Below, one piece after another: positions 30,513 through 38,008 of a stretch of DNA of 64,000 nucleotides. Origin of the DNA: Maricaulis maris (lineage in GTDB: Bacteria > Pseudomonadota > Alphaproteobacteria > Caulobacterales > Maricaulaceae); NCBI RefSeq assembly GCF_036322705.1, contig NZ_AP027270.1:1048501-1112500 (forward strand), read 5' to 3'. The notes under the pieces were generated by a model, which saw only the letters and a program-made list of their open reading frames with translations, was not told the origin of the DNA and made no database searches. How positions within the stretch are numbered: position 1 is the stretch's first letter; each line of letters begins with the position of its first letter. The position numbers and the translations under genes were made by a program.

Positions 30513-30573
30513 GTGACGCGGTTTGGTCCTATTGTGACGCGAGGCGTGACGTAACGTCACAAATCGTGACGCG
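30513..30573. repeat. GTGACG repeats between integrase and tRNA-Leu
   Basis: GTGACGCG occurs at 30513, 30534 and 30566, and a 15-bp palindrome GTGACGTAACGTCAC at 30546-30560. The spacing of about 12-21 bases and the position next to an integrase suggest arm-type binding sites for integrase or an excision factor. The GTGACGC core is shared with the res-like site A. Confidence 0.6.
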
Positions 30574-30658
30574 GACGTGGTGGAAGTGGTATACACATCA
30601 GACTTAAAATCTGACGCCTTTCAAAGGCTTGCGGGTTCAAGTCCCGCCGTCCGCACCA
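30571..30658 (+). tRNA. tRNA-Leu(UAA)
   Basis: An 88-base gene including an encoded CCA. The acceptor stem GCGGACG (30571-30577) pairs with CGTCCGC (30648-30654). The D arm contains TGGTGGAAGTGGTATACACA, the anticodon loop CTTAAAA gives UAA, a long variable arm (ACGCCTTTCAAAGGCTT, class II) follows, and the T arm is GCGGGTTCAAGTCCCGC. All stems are intact, so the gene should be functional. Confidence 0.93.
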
Positions 30659-30668
30659 GTCTCAAGGG

Positions 30669-30724
30669 GACTTAAAATCTGTCGGCCGCAAGGTCATGCC
30701 GGTTCAAGTCCGGCCGCCCGCACC
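30669..30724 (+). pseudogene. 3' half of a second tRNA-Leu(UAA)
   Basis: Starting from GACTTAAAATCTG, which repeats the anticodon arm of the intact gene (30601-30613), this piece continues with a different variable arm (TCGGCCGCAAGGTCAT), a T arm GCCGGTTCAAGTCCGGC, and CGCCCGCACCA. The 5' half is absent. Its acceptor strand would pair with GCGGGCG, not with the intact copy's GCGGACG, so it came from a different tRNA gene. This looks like the host tRNA left behind after island integration in the anticodon arm. Confidence 0.85.
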
Positions 30725-30833
30725 ATTTTTTATCTCGCGGCGATCCGCTTCGCGGATGCCGCCGATAGGGCGGGCTGACGGCCCGGCGCGCGGTCGCGCT
30801 TGCGGACCCTATGGGTCCGGTGTGAGGCCTGTT

Positions 30834-31565
30834 TCACGACCTTTCGCTGGGCTGGGCCCGTCGCCGCCTTGCCATCATCCACAGCCGGTGGACGGTCAGG
30901 TAGACGCCAGCGAGGCCGAAGAGGAGGGCGATGATGGAGGTGATCTTGATCCACCAGGAATTGAAGTTCTCCCGGGTCGACCAGTCCATGATGTGGACGC
31001 CCCAGAAGAAGTCATAGACTCGCCAGGCTGTGGTCCGGACCGCGCGCAGCTCGCCGGTCTGGCTGTTGATATAGAAGGTCGTGGCCGGTGTGGTCTCGCC
31101 CGGCGCGAACTCGATCTGCCAGGCGGGCACCGAAAGACCGGCCTCGCGGGGCGGGCTTTGCAGCCAGGTCGTGGAGCGTATCTCTCCGAGGCCGCGCTGG
31201 CGGTTGCGGGCAATGTCGAGGGCCAGGGTTTCGGCGATCGGTGACAGGGTCTCGCCGCTGATCGCATCGATCATGACGGGGCCGCCGATGGTTTCTAGAC
31301 GCCAGACCGGATTATCGGCCAGAAGGCCGGTCCGGGCCGACAGGACGCCGGTCGGCTGAGCGTCAACGATGTCGGCCAAGGGCAGGGCGGTGTCTGCCCA
31401 GTCGATGGCCGCGCCGGGTTCCGGCGTCCGCAGGTGCTCGCCGCGAATGGTCTCGATCGGAATGATCACCATCACCAGGCCGGAAATCAGCCACAGCATG
31501 ACCTGAACTCCGAAAGCGGCGCCGAGCCACAGGTGGATCTGGCTCATCAAGCGAAAGGTTTTCAT
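30834..31565 (-). CDS. PepSY-type membrane protein
   Basis: A 243-residue protein with an N-terminal helix (MSQIHLWLGAAFGVQVMLWL), a large periplasmic PepSY-like domain (about 35-180, FYINSQTGELRAVRTTAWRVYD) and a C-terminal helix (KITSIIALLFGLAGVYLTVHRLW) ending in a basic tail. The conserved WGVHIMDWSTRENFNSWW lies just before the last helix. Such proteins often accompany siderophore receptors or act as iron-related reductases, but no receptor is adjacent. I chose ATG 31565 because CAGGAG precedes it; a longer start adds a non-conserved tail. It is the first chromosomal gene after the tRNA junction. Confidence 0.75.
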   Translation of the reverse strand: MKTFRLMSQIHLWLGAAFGVQVMLWLISGLVMVIIPIETIRGEHLRTPEPGAAIDWADTALPLADIVDAQPTGVLSARTGLLADNPVWRLETIGGPVMIDAISGETLSPIAETLALDIARNRQRGLGEIRSTTWLQSPPREAGLSVPAWQIEFAPGETTPATTFYINSQTGELRAVRTTAWRVYDFFWGVHIMDWSTRENFNSWWIKITSIIALLFGLAGVYLTVHRLWMMARRRRAQPSERS

Positions 31566-31720
31566 GCGGCGCGGCTCCTGCGGCCCAGGCTTTGTGGTCG
31601 TTCTCGTCCCGCCTCTCGTGCCTGCCATTGCACAACCGAGCAACCCCGTTTGCCGCCCAGGATATCATTGTGTCGAACCAGGGCGTTCGCTGTCGACCAT
31701 GGCGGCTCGCCGCGCTAGCT

Positions 31721-32750
31721 GTGAACTCTCATAAGGTTGTTCATCGGGATTGAGTCCTTGAGACTGGTTGTTGCGACACAATCAGCAGGAGGATCGCCCC
31801 CGATGAACAGCCATAGAAATGCCAGAACCACACCGTTTTCGCGAGCCCTGATTGTCGAACGCCGACTGTCGGGCGAGAGTGTTGAGGTGATTGCCGCCTC
31901 TTTGGGCATCTCCGTCCGCACCGTCTACAAGTGGATTTCGCGTCACCGCGAGGGCGGGTGCGCGGCGCTTGAAGATGGCGCAAGCGCGCCCGCCCGGCCT
32001 GCCGGGGCTTACGATAACTGGTGGGTTGAGGCGGCCGCGCAGCTGCGCCGGGATTACCGCATGACGGCGTCCGAGATCGCCGAGCGGCTGCGGCTGGCGC
32101 GCTCGACCGTGGCCCGTTGGCTCAAGCGGCTCGGCCTGGGCCGGCTGGGCGCGTTGACACCGCGTGCGCCGGTAATCCGCTATCAGCGCGAAAGGCCTGG
32201 CGAGCTCATCCATCTGGACATCAAGAAGCTGGGACGCTTCGAAAACCGGGTCATCGCGTCACCGGACAGCGCAAGGGCAACCGCAATCGCGGTGCCGGCT
32301 GGGAGTGTGTCCACGTCGCCATCGATGACGCGACCCGGCTGGCCTATGTCGAGGTCCTGCCCGACGAGAAACGCGCCACCACGACCGGCTTCATGGTCCG
32401 GGCGCTGCGCTGGTTCAAGGCGCGCGGCATCATCGTCGAACGCATCATGACAGACAATGGCAGCCCCTACGTCTCGCGCCTGTTCGCAAAGGTGCTGGGC
32501 TGGCTCAAGATCCGCCACATCCGTACCCGGCCTTACACCCCGCGCACCAACGGCAAGGCCGAGCGCTTTATCCAGACCCTGCTCAGAGAATGGGCTTATG
32601 CCATCCCTTACCGCTCATCGGACAGCCGAAATCTCGATCTCCAGCGCTATCTCGACTGGTACAACACCGCCAGACCGCACTATGCTCTCGCCAAGCAATC
32701 GCCAGCCAATAGGCTCAACGACCTGCTGAACAACGTCTTGAGAAACGACA
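31721..32750 (+). mobile_element. IS481-family element
   Basis: A 1030-bp element with imperfect terminal repeats (TGTGAACTCTCATAAGGTTG at 31721; read inward from 32750, TGTCGTTTCTCAAGACGTTG). It is flanked by the 6-bp duplication GCTAGC (31715-31720 and 32751-32756). It holds a single transposase gene with a frameshift. It lies immediately before the glycosylase gene. Confidence 0.9.
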
Positions 32751-32755
32751 GCTAG
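31803..32755 (+). pseudogene. IS481 transposase with one frameshift
   Basis: The N-terminal frame has a helix-turn-helix (VEVIAASLGISVRTVYKWIS), a second HTH (MTASEIAERLRLARSTVARW) and reaches HLDIKKLGRFEN, which carries the first catalytic Asp. The continuation, PGHRVTGQRKGN through VAIDDATRLAYVEV, TDNGSPYVSRLF (second Asp) and NGKAERFIQTLL (Glu), is in another frame up to the stop at 32753-32755. One extra A in the run at 32242-32245 would restore LGRFEKPGHRV. This may be a disabling deletion or a slippery site for programmed frameshifting. Confidence 0.85.
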
Positions 32756-32764
32756 CTTGCCGCC

Positions 32765-33388
32765 ATGTCGCTCCACACCATCGTCCACGCTCACCTGCTT
32801 GCCGCTGCCGAGCCGGACTTCCCGGCTCTTCATGCAGCGCTGGTGCGACTGGGGCCGCTCGAGCTGCCCCGGCGCAGCAGCTTGTCATTTCCGGTCCATC
32901 TGTGCCGCGCCATTTCCGGTCAGCAGATCTCGGTGAAGGCGGCCCAAAGCATCTGGGGACGCGTCGAGGCCAGCGCGGGCGAGGCGCCTTTGCTCGACCA
33001 TTTTCATGCGGGCAATGCCGCGGTTTTGCGGGCCTGCGGCCTGTCCGGTGCCAAGACCCGCACTATCATCACCATCGCGCAAACCCATCGTGAAGTCGGG
33101 CTCGATGCCGAGCGGTTGCAAGCCCTGTCGATTGCCGACCGTACCGCGCGCCTGACCGAGATCTGGGGCGTGGGTCAATGGACGGCCGACATGATGAATA
33201 TCTTCTATTTCGGCGAGCCGGATATCTGGCCGGATGGTGATGTAGCCGCTCGCAAGACGCTGGAACGCCTGACCTCGAAGCGTCGCAAGACGGTGAGAAC
33301 GGCATCGCGCTTCAAGCCGTGGCGGTCGTGGCTGGCTTATTACATGTGGGCCCATGCCGATGCGCCGCCCGACGGAGTGTCGACCTAG
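32765..33388 (+). CDS. DNA-3-methyladenine glycosylase II (AlkA type)
   Basis: A 207-residue base-excision repair glycosylase of the HhH-GPD superfamily that removes alkylated purines. It has the helix-hairpin-helix region LTEIWGVGQWTADMMNIFYF and the catalytic Asp in DIWPDGDVAARKTLERL; CRAISGQQISVKAAQSIW is the conserved N-terminal part of the domain. It lacks the N-terminal domain of E. coli AlkA, as is usual in the short subfamily. The IS481 target duplication ends eight bases before the ATG, so the native promoter and most of the leader have been displaced. The gene may depend on transcription from the element. Confidence 0.88.
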   Translation: MSLHTIVHAHLLAAAEPDFPALHAALVRLGPLELPRRSSLSFPVHLCRAISGQQISVKAAQSIWGRVEASAGEAPLLDHFHAGNAAVLRACGLSGAKTRTIITIAQTHREVGLDAERLQALSIADRTARLTEIWGVGQWTADMMNIFYFGEPDIWPDGDVAARKTLERLTSKRRKTVRTASRFKPWRSWLAYYMWAHADAPPDGVST

Positions 33389-33476
33389 CAGGTCGGTGGC
33401 GAGGCGGTCGGCATCGCACTGCGACTGCCACCAAACCGCCTTATCTTGGCCCGGATCGGATGGGCATATACCTCCC

Positions 33477-33632
33477 ATGACACGACGTATCCTGATTGAT
33501 GCCGGCTTGTTCGCCGGCGGCTTGGCGCTGGGCTGGATGCTGACCGACAGCGTTCTGGTCGGCGTCCTTTTCGCGCTCGTCTTCTCGGGTGCCGGTGAGG
33601 GCGTGCAGGCTGCGGCCTGCGATGACGAATAG
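33477..33632 (+). CDS. Small two-helix membrane protein
   Basis: A 51-residue ORF starting at ATG 33477 with MTRRILIDAGLFAGGLALGW, a second hydrophobic segment (VLVGVLFALVFSGAGE) and a short acidic tail with a Cys (AAACDDE). The ribosome-binding site is weak. Amphipathic spacing and a positive N-terminus fit a small inner-membrane protein. No family recognised; a real gene is plausible but not proved. Confidence 0.4.
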   Translation: MTRRILIDAGLFAGGLALGWMLTDSVLVGVLFALVFSGAGEGVQAAACDDE

Positions 33633-33756
33633 GCCGCTTCACCGCGCGCTCGACATCCCATACCGCTCTCTCTAACCTCCCTTGTGAACCCTGTTCAATC
33701 GCGGGTCGCCAACAGAAGCGATCGCGAGCCTGGTCGATCAATAAGGGGAGTATCCC

Positions 33757-34719
33757 ATGGCCGAACCCGACATTCTCAAGGGAAAGCTGCGCCTGCCGGT
33801 CATCGGCGCGCCGCTCTTCATTATCTCCAATCCGGACCTGGTCATTGCCCAGTGCAAGGCGGGCATTGTCGGCTCGTTTCCGTCACTGAATGCGCGTCCG
33901 ATCAGCCAGCTCGACGAGTGGCTGGACCAGATCACCTCCGAGCTGGAGAGCTATAACAGGGCCAATCCGGACAATCCGGCGGCGCCGTTCGCGGTCAACC
34001 AGATCGTCCACCGTTCCAACAACCGTCTCGAGGAAGACCTAGCCCTGTGCGAAAAGTACAAGGTGCCGGTCATCATCACCTCGCTGGGCGCACGTGAGGA
34101 GCTCAATACGGCGGTGACAGGCTGGGGCGGCATCACGCTGCACGACGTCATCAACCAGAAATTTGCCCACAAGGCGATCGAGAAGGGCGCGACCGGCCTG
34201 ATCTGCGTGTCCGCCGGGGCCGGCGGTCATGCCGGCGCCCTGTCGCCGTTCGGCTTCATCGCCGAGACGCGGGCCTGGTTCGACGGTCCGATCCTGTGCT
34301 CTGGCGCCATTTCCACTGGCGGCGGCGTGCTGGCCGCCCAGGCGATGGGCGCTGACTATGCCTATATCGGCTCGGCCTTCATCGCGACCGCCGAAGCGCG
34401 GGCCGAGGAAGCCTACAAGCAGGGCATTGTCGAGGGCTCGGCCGAGGACATCGTCTACACCAACCTGTTCACCGGTGTTCACGGCAACTATCTGAAGAAG
34501 TCGATCATCGATGCCGGCCTCAACCCCGATGATCTTCCGGAAAGCGATCCGTCGGCAATGAATTTCGGCTCTGGCGGCGGCTCCAAGGCCAAGGCCTGGA
34601 AAGACATTTGGGGTTCGGGCCAGGGTATCGGTTCGGTCAAGTCCGTGCGTCCGGCGGCAGACTTTATCGATCAGCTGAAGGCCGAGTACGATGCGGCCAA
34701 GGCCCGCCTGATAGGCTGA
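33757..34719 (+). CDS. Nitronate monooxygenase (NMO family)
   Basis: A 320-residue FMN-dependent TIM-barrel enzyme that oxidises alkyl nitronates such as propionate-3-nitronate. It begins with LRLPVIGAPLFIISNPDLVI, the conserved N-terminal strand, has ATGLICVSAGAGGHAGALSPFG around the active site and flavin phosphate (residues about 145-165), and GPILCSGAISTGGGVLAAQA, the second glycine-rich phosphate-binding loop. The start follows ATAAGGGGAG. The gene is monocistronic and ends before a clear terminator at 34744. Family and fold are sure; the natural substrate in this organism is not. Confidence 0.9.
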   Translation: MAEPDILKGKLRLPVIGAPLFIISNPDLVIAQCKAGIVGSFPSLNARPISQLDEWLDQITSELESYNRANPDNPAAPFAVNQIVHRSNNRLEEDLALCEKYKVPVIITSLGAREELNTAVTGWGGITLHDVINQKFAHKAIEKGATGLICVSAGAGGHAGALSPFGFIAETRAWFDGPILCSGAISTGGGVLAAQAMGADYAYIGSAFIATAEARAEEAYKQGIVEGSAEDIVYTNLFTGVHGNYLKKSIIDAGLNPDDLPESDPSAMNFGSGGGSKAKAWKDIWGSGQGIGSVKSVRPAADFIDQLKAEYDAAKARLIG

Positions 34720-34743
34720 TAACCGGCCTTGTCGGACCAGAGG

Positions 34744-34775
34744 AAAAGCCCTCGCCGTCCAGCGGGGGCTTTTTC
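34744..34775 (+). terminator. Rho-independent terminator of the nitronate monooxygenase gene
   Basis: AAAAGCCCTCGC (34744-34755) pairs with GCGGGGGCTTTT (34762-34773, one G-T pair), followed by further T residues. The A-run on the left could also make it work for the converging HAD gene. Confidence 0.85.
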
Positions 34776-34797
34776 ATGTCGCGCGGTTTGTTTGTCG

Positions 34798-35457
34798 TCA
34801 GGCGCGGCTTGCCTGATGCTGGCTCTGCTCGAGCGTTGCGGCGATCTGTGACGGACGGGAGAACAGGTAGTCCGGCGTCTGGGCGCTCAGGATCTCCGGT
34901 GTGGCAAAGCCCCAGTCGACAGCCCCTGCCGCGCAGCCGACTTCGCGCGCGGCATCGATGTCACGGATTTCATCGCCGACGCACAGGGTCCGCTCGGGGG
35001 TGGTTCCTGCGCGCTTGATCACCTTGCGGAAGACCGAAGCTTTGCCGAAAAGAGCCGCACCGCAAGCGAATTGTCCGAAATGGCCGACCAGCGGCTCGCC
35101 GAGCACGGCCTTGACGGCCGTCTCGCCATTCGAGGACACCACGGCCAGCTCGGCACCCTGCCCGGCCAGCTCCGCGATCAGGTCGCGAATGCCGTCAAAG
35201 AGGTGGATCTTGTCGACATTCTCGGCAGCACGGGCCCGCACATCCGAGGCGATAAACGGGATTTTCCAGGCCGGAATGGCCAGCTCGTCCATGATCTGTT
35301 TCGGGGTCAGGCCGCGAAGGGCTTCAGCCCGTGCTTCGCAAATCGGCGGCAGGTTGTGCTTGTCGATGACATCCCCGAGTGCCCCACGAAACCAGGTCAG
35401 GCTGTCGGCCAGCGTGCCATCGAAATCGAAGATGACCAGATCATAGCGGTTTGCCAC
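34798..35457 (-). CDS. HAD-superfamily phosphatase (phosphoglycolate phosphatase-like)
   Basis: A 219-residue hydrolase. Motif I is VIFDFDGTLADSL with the nucleophile Asp; motif II is LAVVSSNGE; Lys in GKASVFRKVIK is motif III; motif IV is CVGDEIRDIDAAREVGC. The cap domain is inserted after motif I (about 15-80). GTG 35457 is chosen because AAGGGA lies before it and it starts directly before the first strand; another GTG is two codons upstream. It resembles Gph/beta-phosphoglucomutase-type enzymes, but the substrate cannot be predicted. Confidence 0.85.
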   Translation of the reverse strand: MANRYDLVIFDFDGTLADSLTWFRGALGDVIDKHNLPPICEARAEALRGLTPKQIMDELAIPAWKIPFIASDVRARAAENVDKIHLFDGIRDLIAELAGQGAELAVVSSNGETAVKAVLGEPLVGHFGQFACGAALFGKASVFRKVIKRAGTTPERTLCVGDEIRDIDAAREVGCAAGAVDWGFATPEILSAQTPDYLFSRPSQIAATLEQSQHQASRA

Positions 35458-35498
35458 GGACACATTCCCTTGTCGCTGCGGTCTCCCCACCGCCTCAG

Positions 35499-35528
35499 GT
35501 GTCACACGCTCAACGATTCGTGTGACAC
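35499..35528. promoter_or_regulatory. 10-bp inverted repeat upstream of the HAD gene
   Basis: GTGTCACACG (35499-35508) and CGTGTGACAC (35519-35528) are exact complements with ten bases between. It lies 42 bases before the GTG start of the HAD gene, where its promoter should be, and after the ald terminator. It is probably an operator. Confidence 0.5.
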
Positions 35529-35552
35529 TTGCACGCTGTACCCGCGACACCG

Positions 35553-35589
35553 GGAAAAGCAAAGGGCGGGCACCTCGCGATGCCCGCCC
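35553..35589 (-). terminator. Terminator of ald
   Basis: On the minus strand GGGCGGGCA (35589-35581) pairs exactly with TGCCCGCCC (35572-35564), followed by TTTGCTTTT. It lies about 28 bases after the ald stop codon. Confidence 0.88.
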
Positions 35590-35616
35590 GTTTCGTGTTC
35601 GATCCTGCTCGTGCGA

Positions 35617-36732
35617 TCAGGCGTTGAGCCAGTCCGGCTTGACGCAGGGCAGGCCGAGATCATCGGCGACCAGCTGATGGCAGACTTCACCGTCAGCCGT
35701 GGTCAGGCCCTCACGCAGGTGCGGGTTCTCATTAAGGGCGCGCTTGGTGCCCTTGTTCGCGATTTCCAGGCCGAGCGGCAGGGTTGCATTGTTGAGGGCC
35801 AGCGTGGAGGTGCGGGCATAGGCGCCCGGCATATTGGCGACGCAGTAGTGAACCACACCGTCGATGATGTAGGTCGGGTCGTCATGCGTGGTCGCCCTGG
35901 AGGTCTCGAAACAGCCCCCTTGGTCGATGGCGATATCGACGAGGACGGCGCCGTCCTTCATCTCTTTCAGCATCGCGCGGGTCACCAGCTTCGGCGCGGC
36001 TGCGCCCGGGATCAATACGGCGCCGATCACGACATCGGCTTCACGCACGGCGTCCTGCAGTGCGGCCTGGGTCGAATAGGCGGTCTTCACCGCGCCGGAG
36101 AATTGCTCGTCCAGCTCGGCCAAGCGGCGGTTGGAGCGATCAAATACCGTGACATCGGCGCGGGCACCGATCGCCATCTCGGCCGCGTGGGTGCCGGCGA
36201 CACCGCCACCGATGATGACAACCTTGGCCGGCAGAACGCCGGGAACGCCGCCCAGCATCGTGCCGCGGCCGCCCTGGGCCTTCATCAGGCAATGGGCAGC
36301 CACCGAGACCGACATCCGTCCCGCGACCTGGCTCATCGGCGTGAGCAGGGGCAGACGCCCATCACGGTCGGTAACCGTCTCATAGGCGATCGACAGGCAG
36401 CCCGCCTTGCGCAGCCCTTCGGCCTGGACCGGGTCTGCGGCGAGGTGGAGATAGGTATAGAGTGTGTGGTGCGGCTTCAGCATCGCCGTCTCGGACGGCT
36501 GCGGTTCCTTCACCTTGACGATCATCTCGGCCGACTCAAACACGGCCGCCGCGTCGGGCAGGATCGAGGCTCCGGCGGCGATATAGTCGTCATTGGTGAA
36601 ACCGATGCCGTCGCCGGCCGCGGTTTCGACAAAGACCTCGTGGCCGTGGCGCACGAATTCCGCGACACTGTTCGGTGTCAGACCGACCCGGTATTCGCGA
36701 ACTTTGATTTCCTTGGGCACCCCGATACGCAT
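35617..36732 (-). CDS. ald: Alanine dehydrogenase
   Basis: A 371-residue enzyme that interconverts L-alanine and pyruvate plus ammonia with NAD. It starts MRIGVPKEIKVREYRVGLTP, the conserved N-terminus, and has the Rossmann motif VIIGGGVAGTHAAEMAIGA (about 170-190) and AVLIPGAAAPKLVTRAMLKE; length is normal. ATG 36732 is preferred over ATG 36738 because AAGGG is six bases before it. A divergent Lrp-type gene starts 206 bases away, which is the common arrangement where the regulator activates ald in response to alanine. Confidence 0.96.
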   Translation of the reverse strand: MRIGVPKEIKVREYRVGLTPNSVAEFVRHGHEVFVETAAGDGIGFTNDDYIAAGASILPDAAAVFESAEMIVKVKEPQPSETAMLKPHHTLYTYLHLAADPVQAEGLRKAGCLSIAYETVTDRDGRLPLLTPMSQVAGRMSVSVAAHCLMKAQGGRGTMLGGVPGVLPAKVVIIGGGVAGTHAAEMAIGARADVTVFDRSNRRLAELDEQFSGAVKTAYSTQAALQDAVREADVVIGAVLIPGAAAPKLVTRAMLKEMKDGAVLVDIAIDQGGCFETSRATTHDDPTYIIDGVVHYCVANMPGAYARTSTLALNNATLPLGLEIANKGTKRALNENPHLREGLTTADGEVCHQLVADDLGLPCVKPDWLNA

Positions 36733-36937
36733 GATCATCCCTTGTGGGTTGGGCAGCGCGGCGCTTCCTTCGATAATCTGCGAAGAAAGGCGGTCTGCGT
36801 GATTGAATTTGACAACTCAGGCCTGATGTTGTGAATTATCGTGCGGCTTTTCATGTTCGTGCCGTGATATATACCAAGCCTTTGCGATAATCCAGAATGA
36901 TCTGCGGAATTACCCATCTTGTCCGGGAGAGTGTGTC

Positions 36938-37417
36938 TTGCGTCTTGATAGTGTTGATATCGCCATCCTCGAGCGGCTGCAGGAGCAGGGGCGCCTGACC
37001 AATGCCGAGCTGGCCGAGCGCGTTGGCCTGTCGGCTTCCGCCTGCCACCGCCGGGTCAAGGCCCTTGAGGGGGCTGGGATCATTGATCGCTATGTCGCCA
37101 TCCTGTCCGAGCAGGCCCTCGGCCGCGGCATCACGGTCTATGTCCAGGTGACGCTGGACAATCAGAAGCGCGACACGCTGGTCGCCTTCGAAAAGGCGGT
37201 CGAGCACGTTCCCGAAGTGATGGAATGTTACCTGATGAGTGGCGATGCGGACTATCTTGTCCGCGTGCTGGTGCGTGATGCCAACGACTATGAGCGCGTG
37301 CACCGGGAAGTGCTGTCGGGGCTGCCGGGCGTGACCCGGCTTGTCTCCAGCTTTTCCATCCGTCGGGTGTTCTCACGCACCGCGATGCCGGTGCCGGATG
37401 AGGTGAAGGTTGTCTGA
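36938..37417 (+). CDS. Lrp/AsnC-family regulator, probable ald activator
   Basis: A 159-residue transcription factor with an N-terminal HTH (LTNAELAERVGLSASACHRR) and the C-terminal RAM ligand-binding domain (EVMECYLMSGDADYLVRVLV). The start is TTG 36938 with GGGAGAG seven bases before it. It is transcribed divergently from alanine dehydrogenase, so it is likely the alanine-responsive ald regulator. The AT-rich part of the intergenic region (about 36800-36900) should contain its sites; I see no perfect palindrome there. Confidence 0.9.
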   Translation: MRLDSVDIAILERLQEQGRLTNAELAERVGLSASACHRRVKALEGAGIIDRYVAILSEQALGRGITVYVQVTLDNQKRDTLVAFEKAVEHVPEVMECYLMSGDADYLVRVLVRDANDYERVHREVLSGLPGVTRLVSSFSIRRVFSRTAMPVPDEVKVV

Positions 37418-37457
37418 GCGGCTTGCCTGTTGGCAATGCGGGGACTAAATCCGCGCC

Positions 37458-37919
37458 ATGACTGATGATCGCTACAATGTGCTCGGCCAGCTGGGGACGA
37501 TGACCCCGCTGCCGGATGATCCCGAAGCCGCCCAGTTGGAGCGTGTCGCCAATCCCTGCGACGCGCCCTACATGACGCGCTTCGTGTGCCCGGAATTCAC
37601 CTCGCTCTGCCCGGTGACCGGCGCGCCCGATTTCGCCCATCTCGTGATCGACTATGTTCCCCGCGACTGGATCGTCGAGAGCAAGTCGCTCAAGCTGTAT
37701 CTCGGCAGCTTCCGCAATCATGGCGCCTTCCACGAGGCCTGCACGACCGGGATCGGTCAGCGCCTCGTGAAGGAGCTGGACCCGGTCTGGCTGCGCATTG
37801 GTGGCTACTGGTATCCGCGCGGTGGCATCCCGATCGATGTCTTCTTTGCCACCGGGGAACCGCCCAAAGGGGTCTGGATCCCAGACCAGGACGTTCCCGG
37901 CTATCGCGGCCGGGGCTGA
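37458..37919 (+). CDS. queF: NADPH-dependent preQ0 reductase QueF
   Basis: A 153-residue type I (unimodular) QueF, which reduces 7-cyano-7-deazaguanine to 7-aminomethyl-7-deazaguanine in queuosine biosynthesis. The catalytic Cys51 and Asp58 are in [14 protein letters not shown]. The QueF motif [16 protein letters not shown] binds NADPH, and AFHEACT contributes substrate-binding residues. It follows the Lrp gene by 40 bases and ends before a strong terminator. No other queuosine gene is nearby. Confidence 0.96.
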   Translation: MTDDRYNVLGQLGTMTPLPDDPEAAQLERVANPCDAPYMTRFVCPEFTSLCPVTGAPDFAHLVIDYVPRDWIVESKSLKLYLGSFRNHGAFHEACTTGIGQRLVKELDPVWLRIGGYWYPRGGIPIDVFFATGEPPKGVWIPDQDVPGYRGRG

Positions 37920-37949
37920 CACCGTCGATCGGTTTGCGGTCCATCGGAC

Positions 37950-37987
37950 AGAAAAAAGGGCGCTGCCGAATGGCAGCGCCCTTTTCT
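37950..37987. terminator. Bidirectional terminator between queF and porin
   Basis: GGGCGCTGCC (37958-37967), loop GAAT, then the exact complement GGCAGCGCCC (37972-37981), with A-run on the left and T-rich sequence on the right. It serves the converging queF and porin genes. Confidence 0.92.
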
Positions 37988-38008
37988 TTAGCGGCAGCAG
38001 GGCCGGGA

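Noticed and set aside
35071-36834. 587-codon plus-strand frame opposite ald and the HAD gene
   Set aside because: Both genes on the minus strand have complete family motifs and normal length; the long antisense frame is a high-GC shadow.
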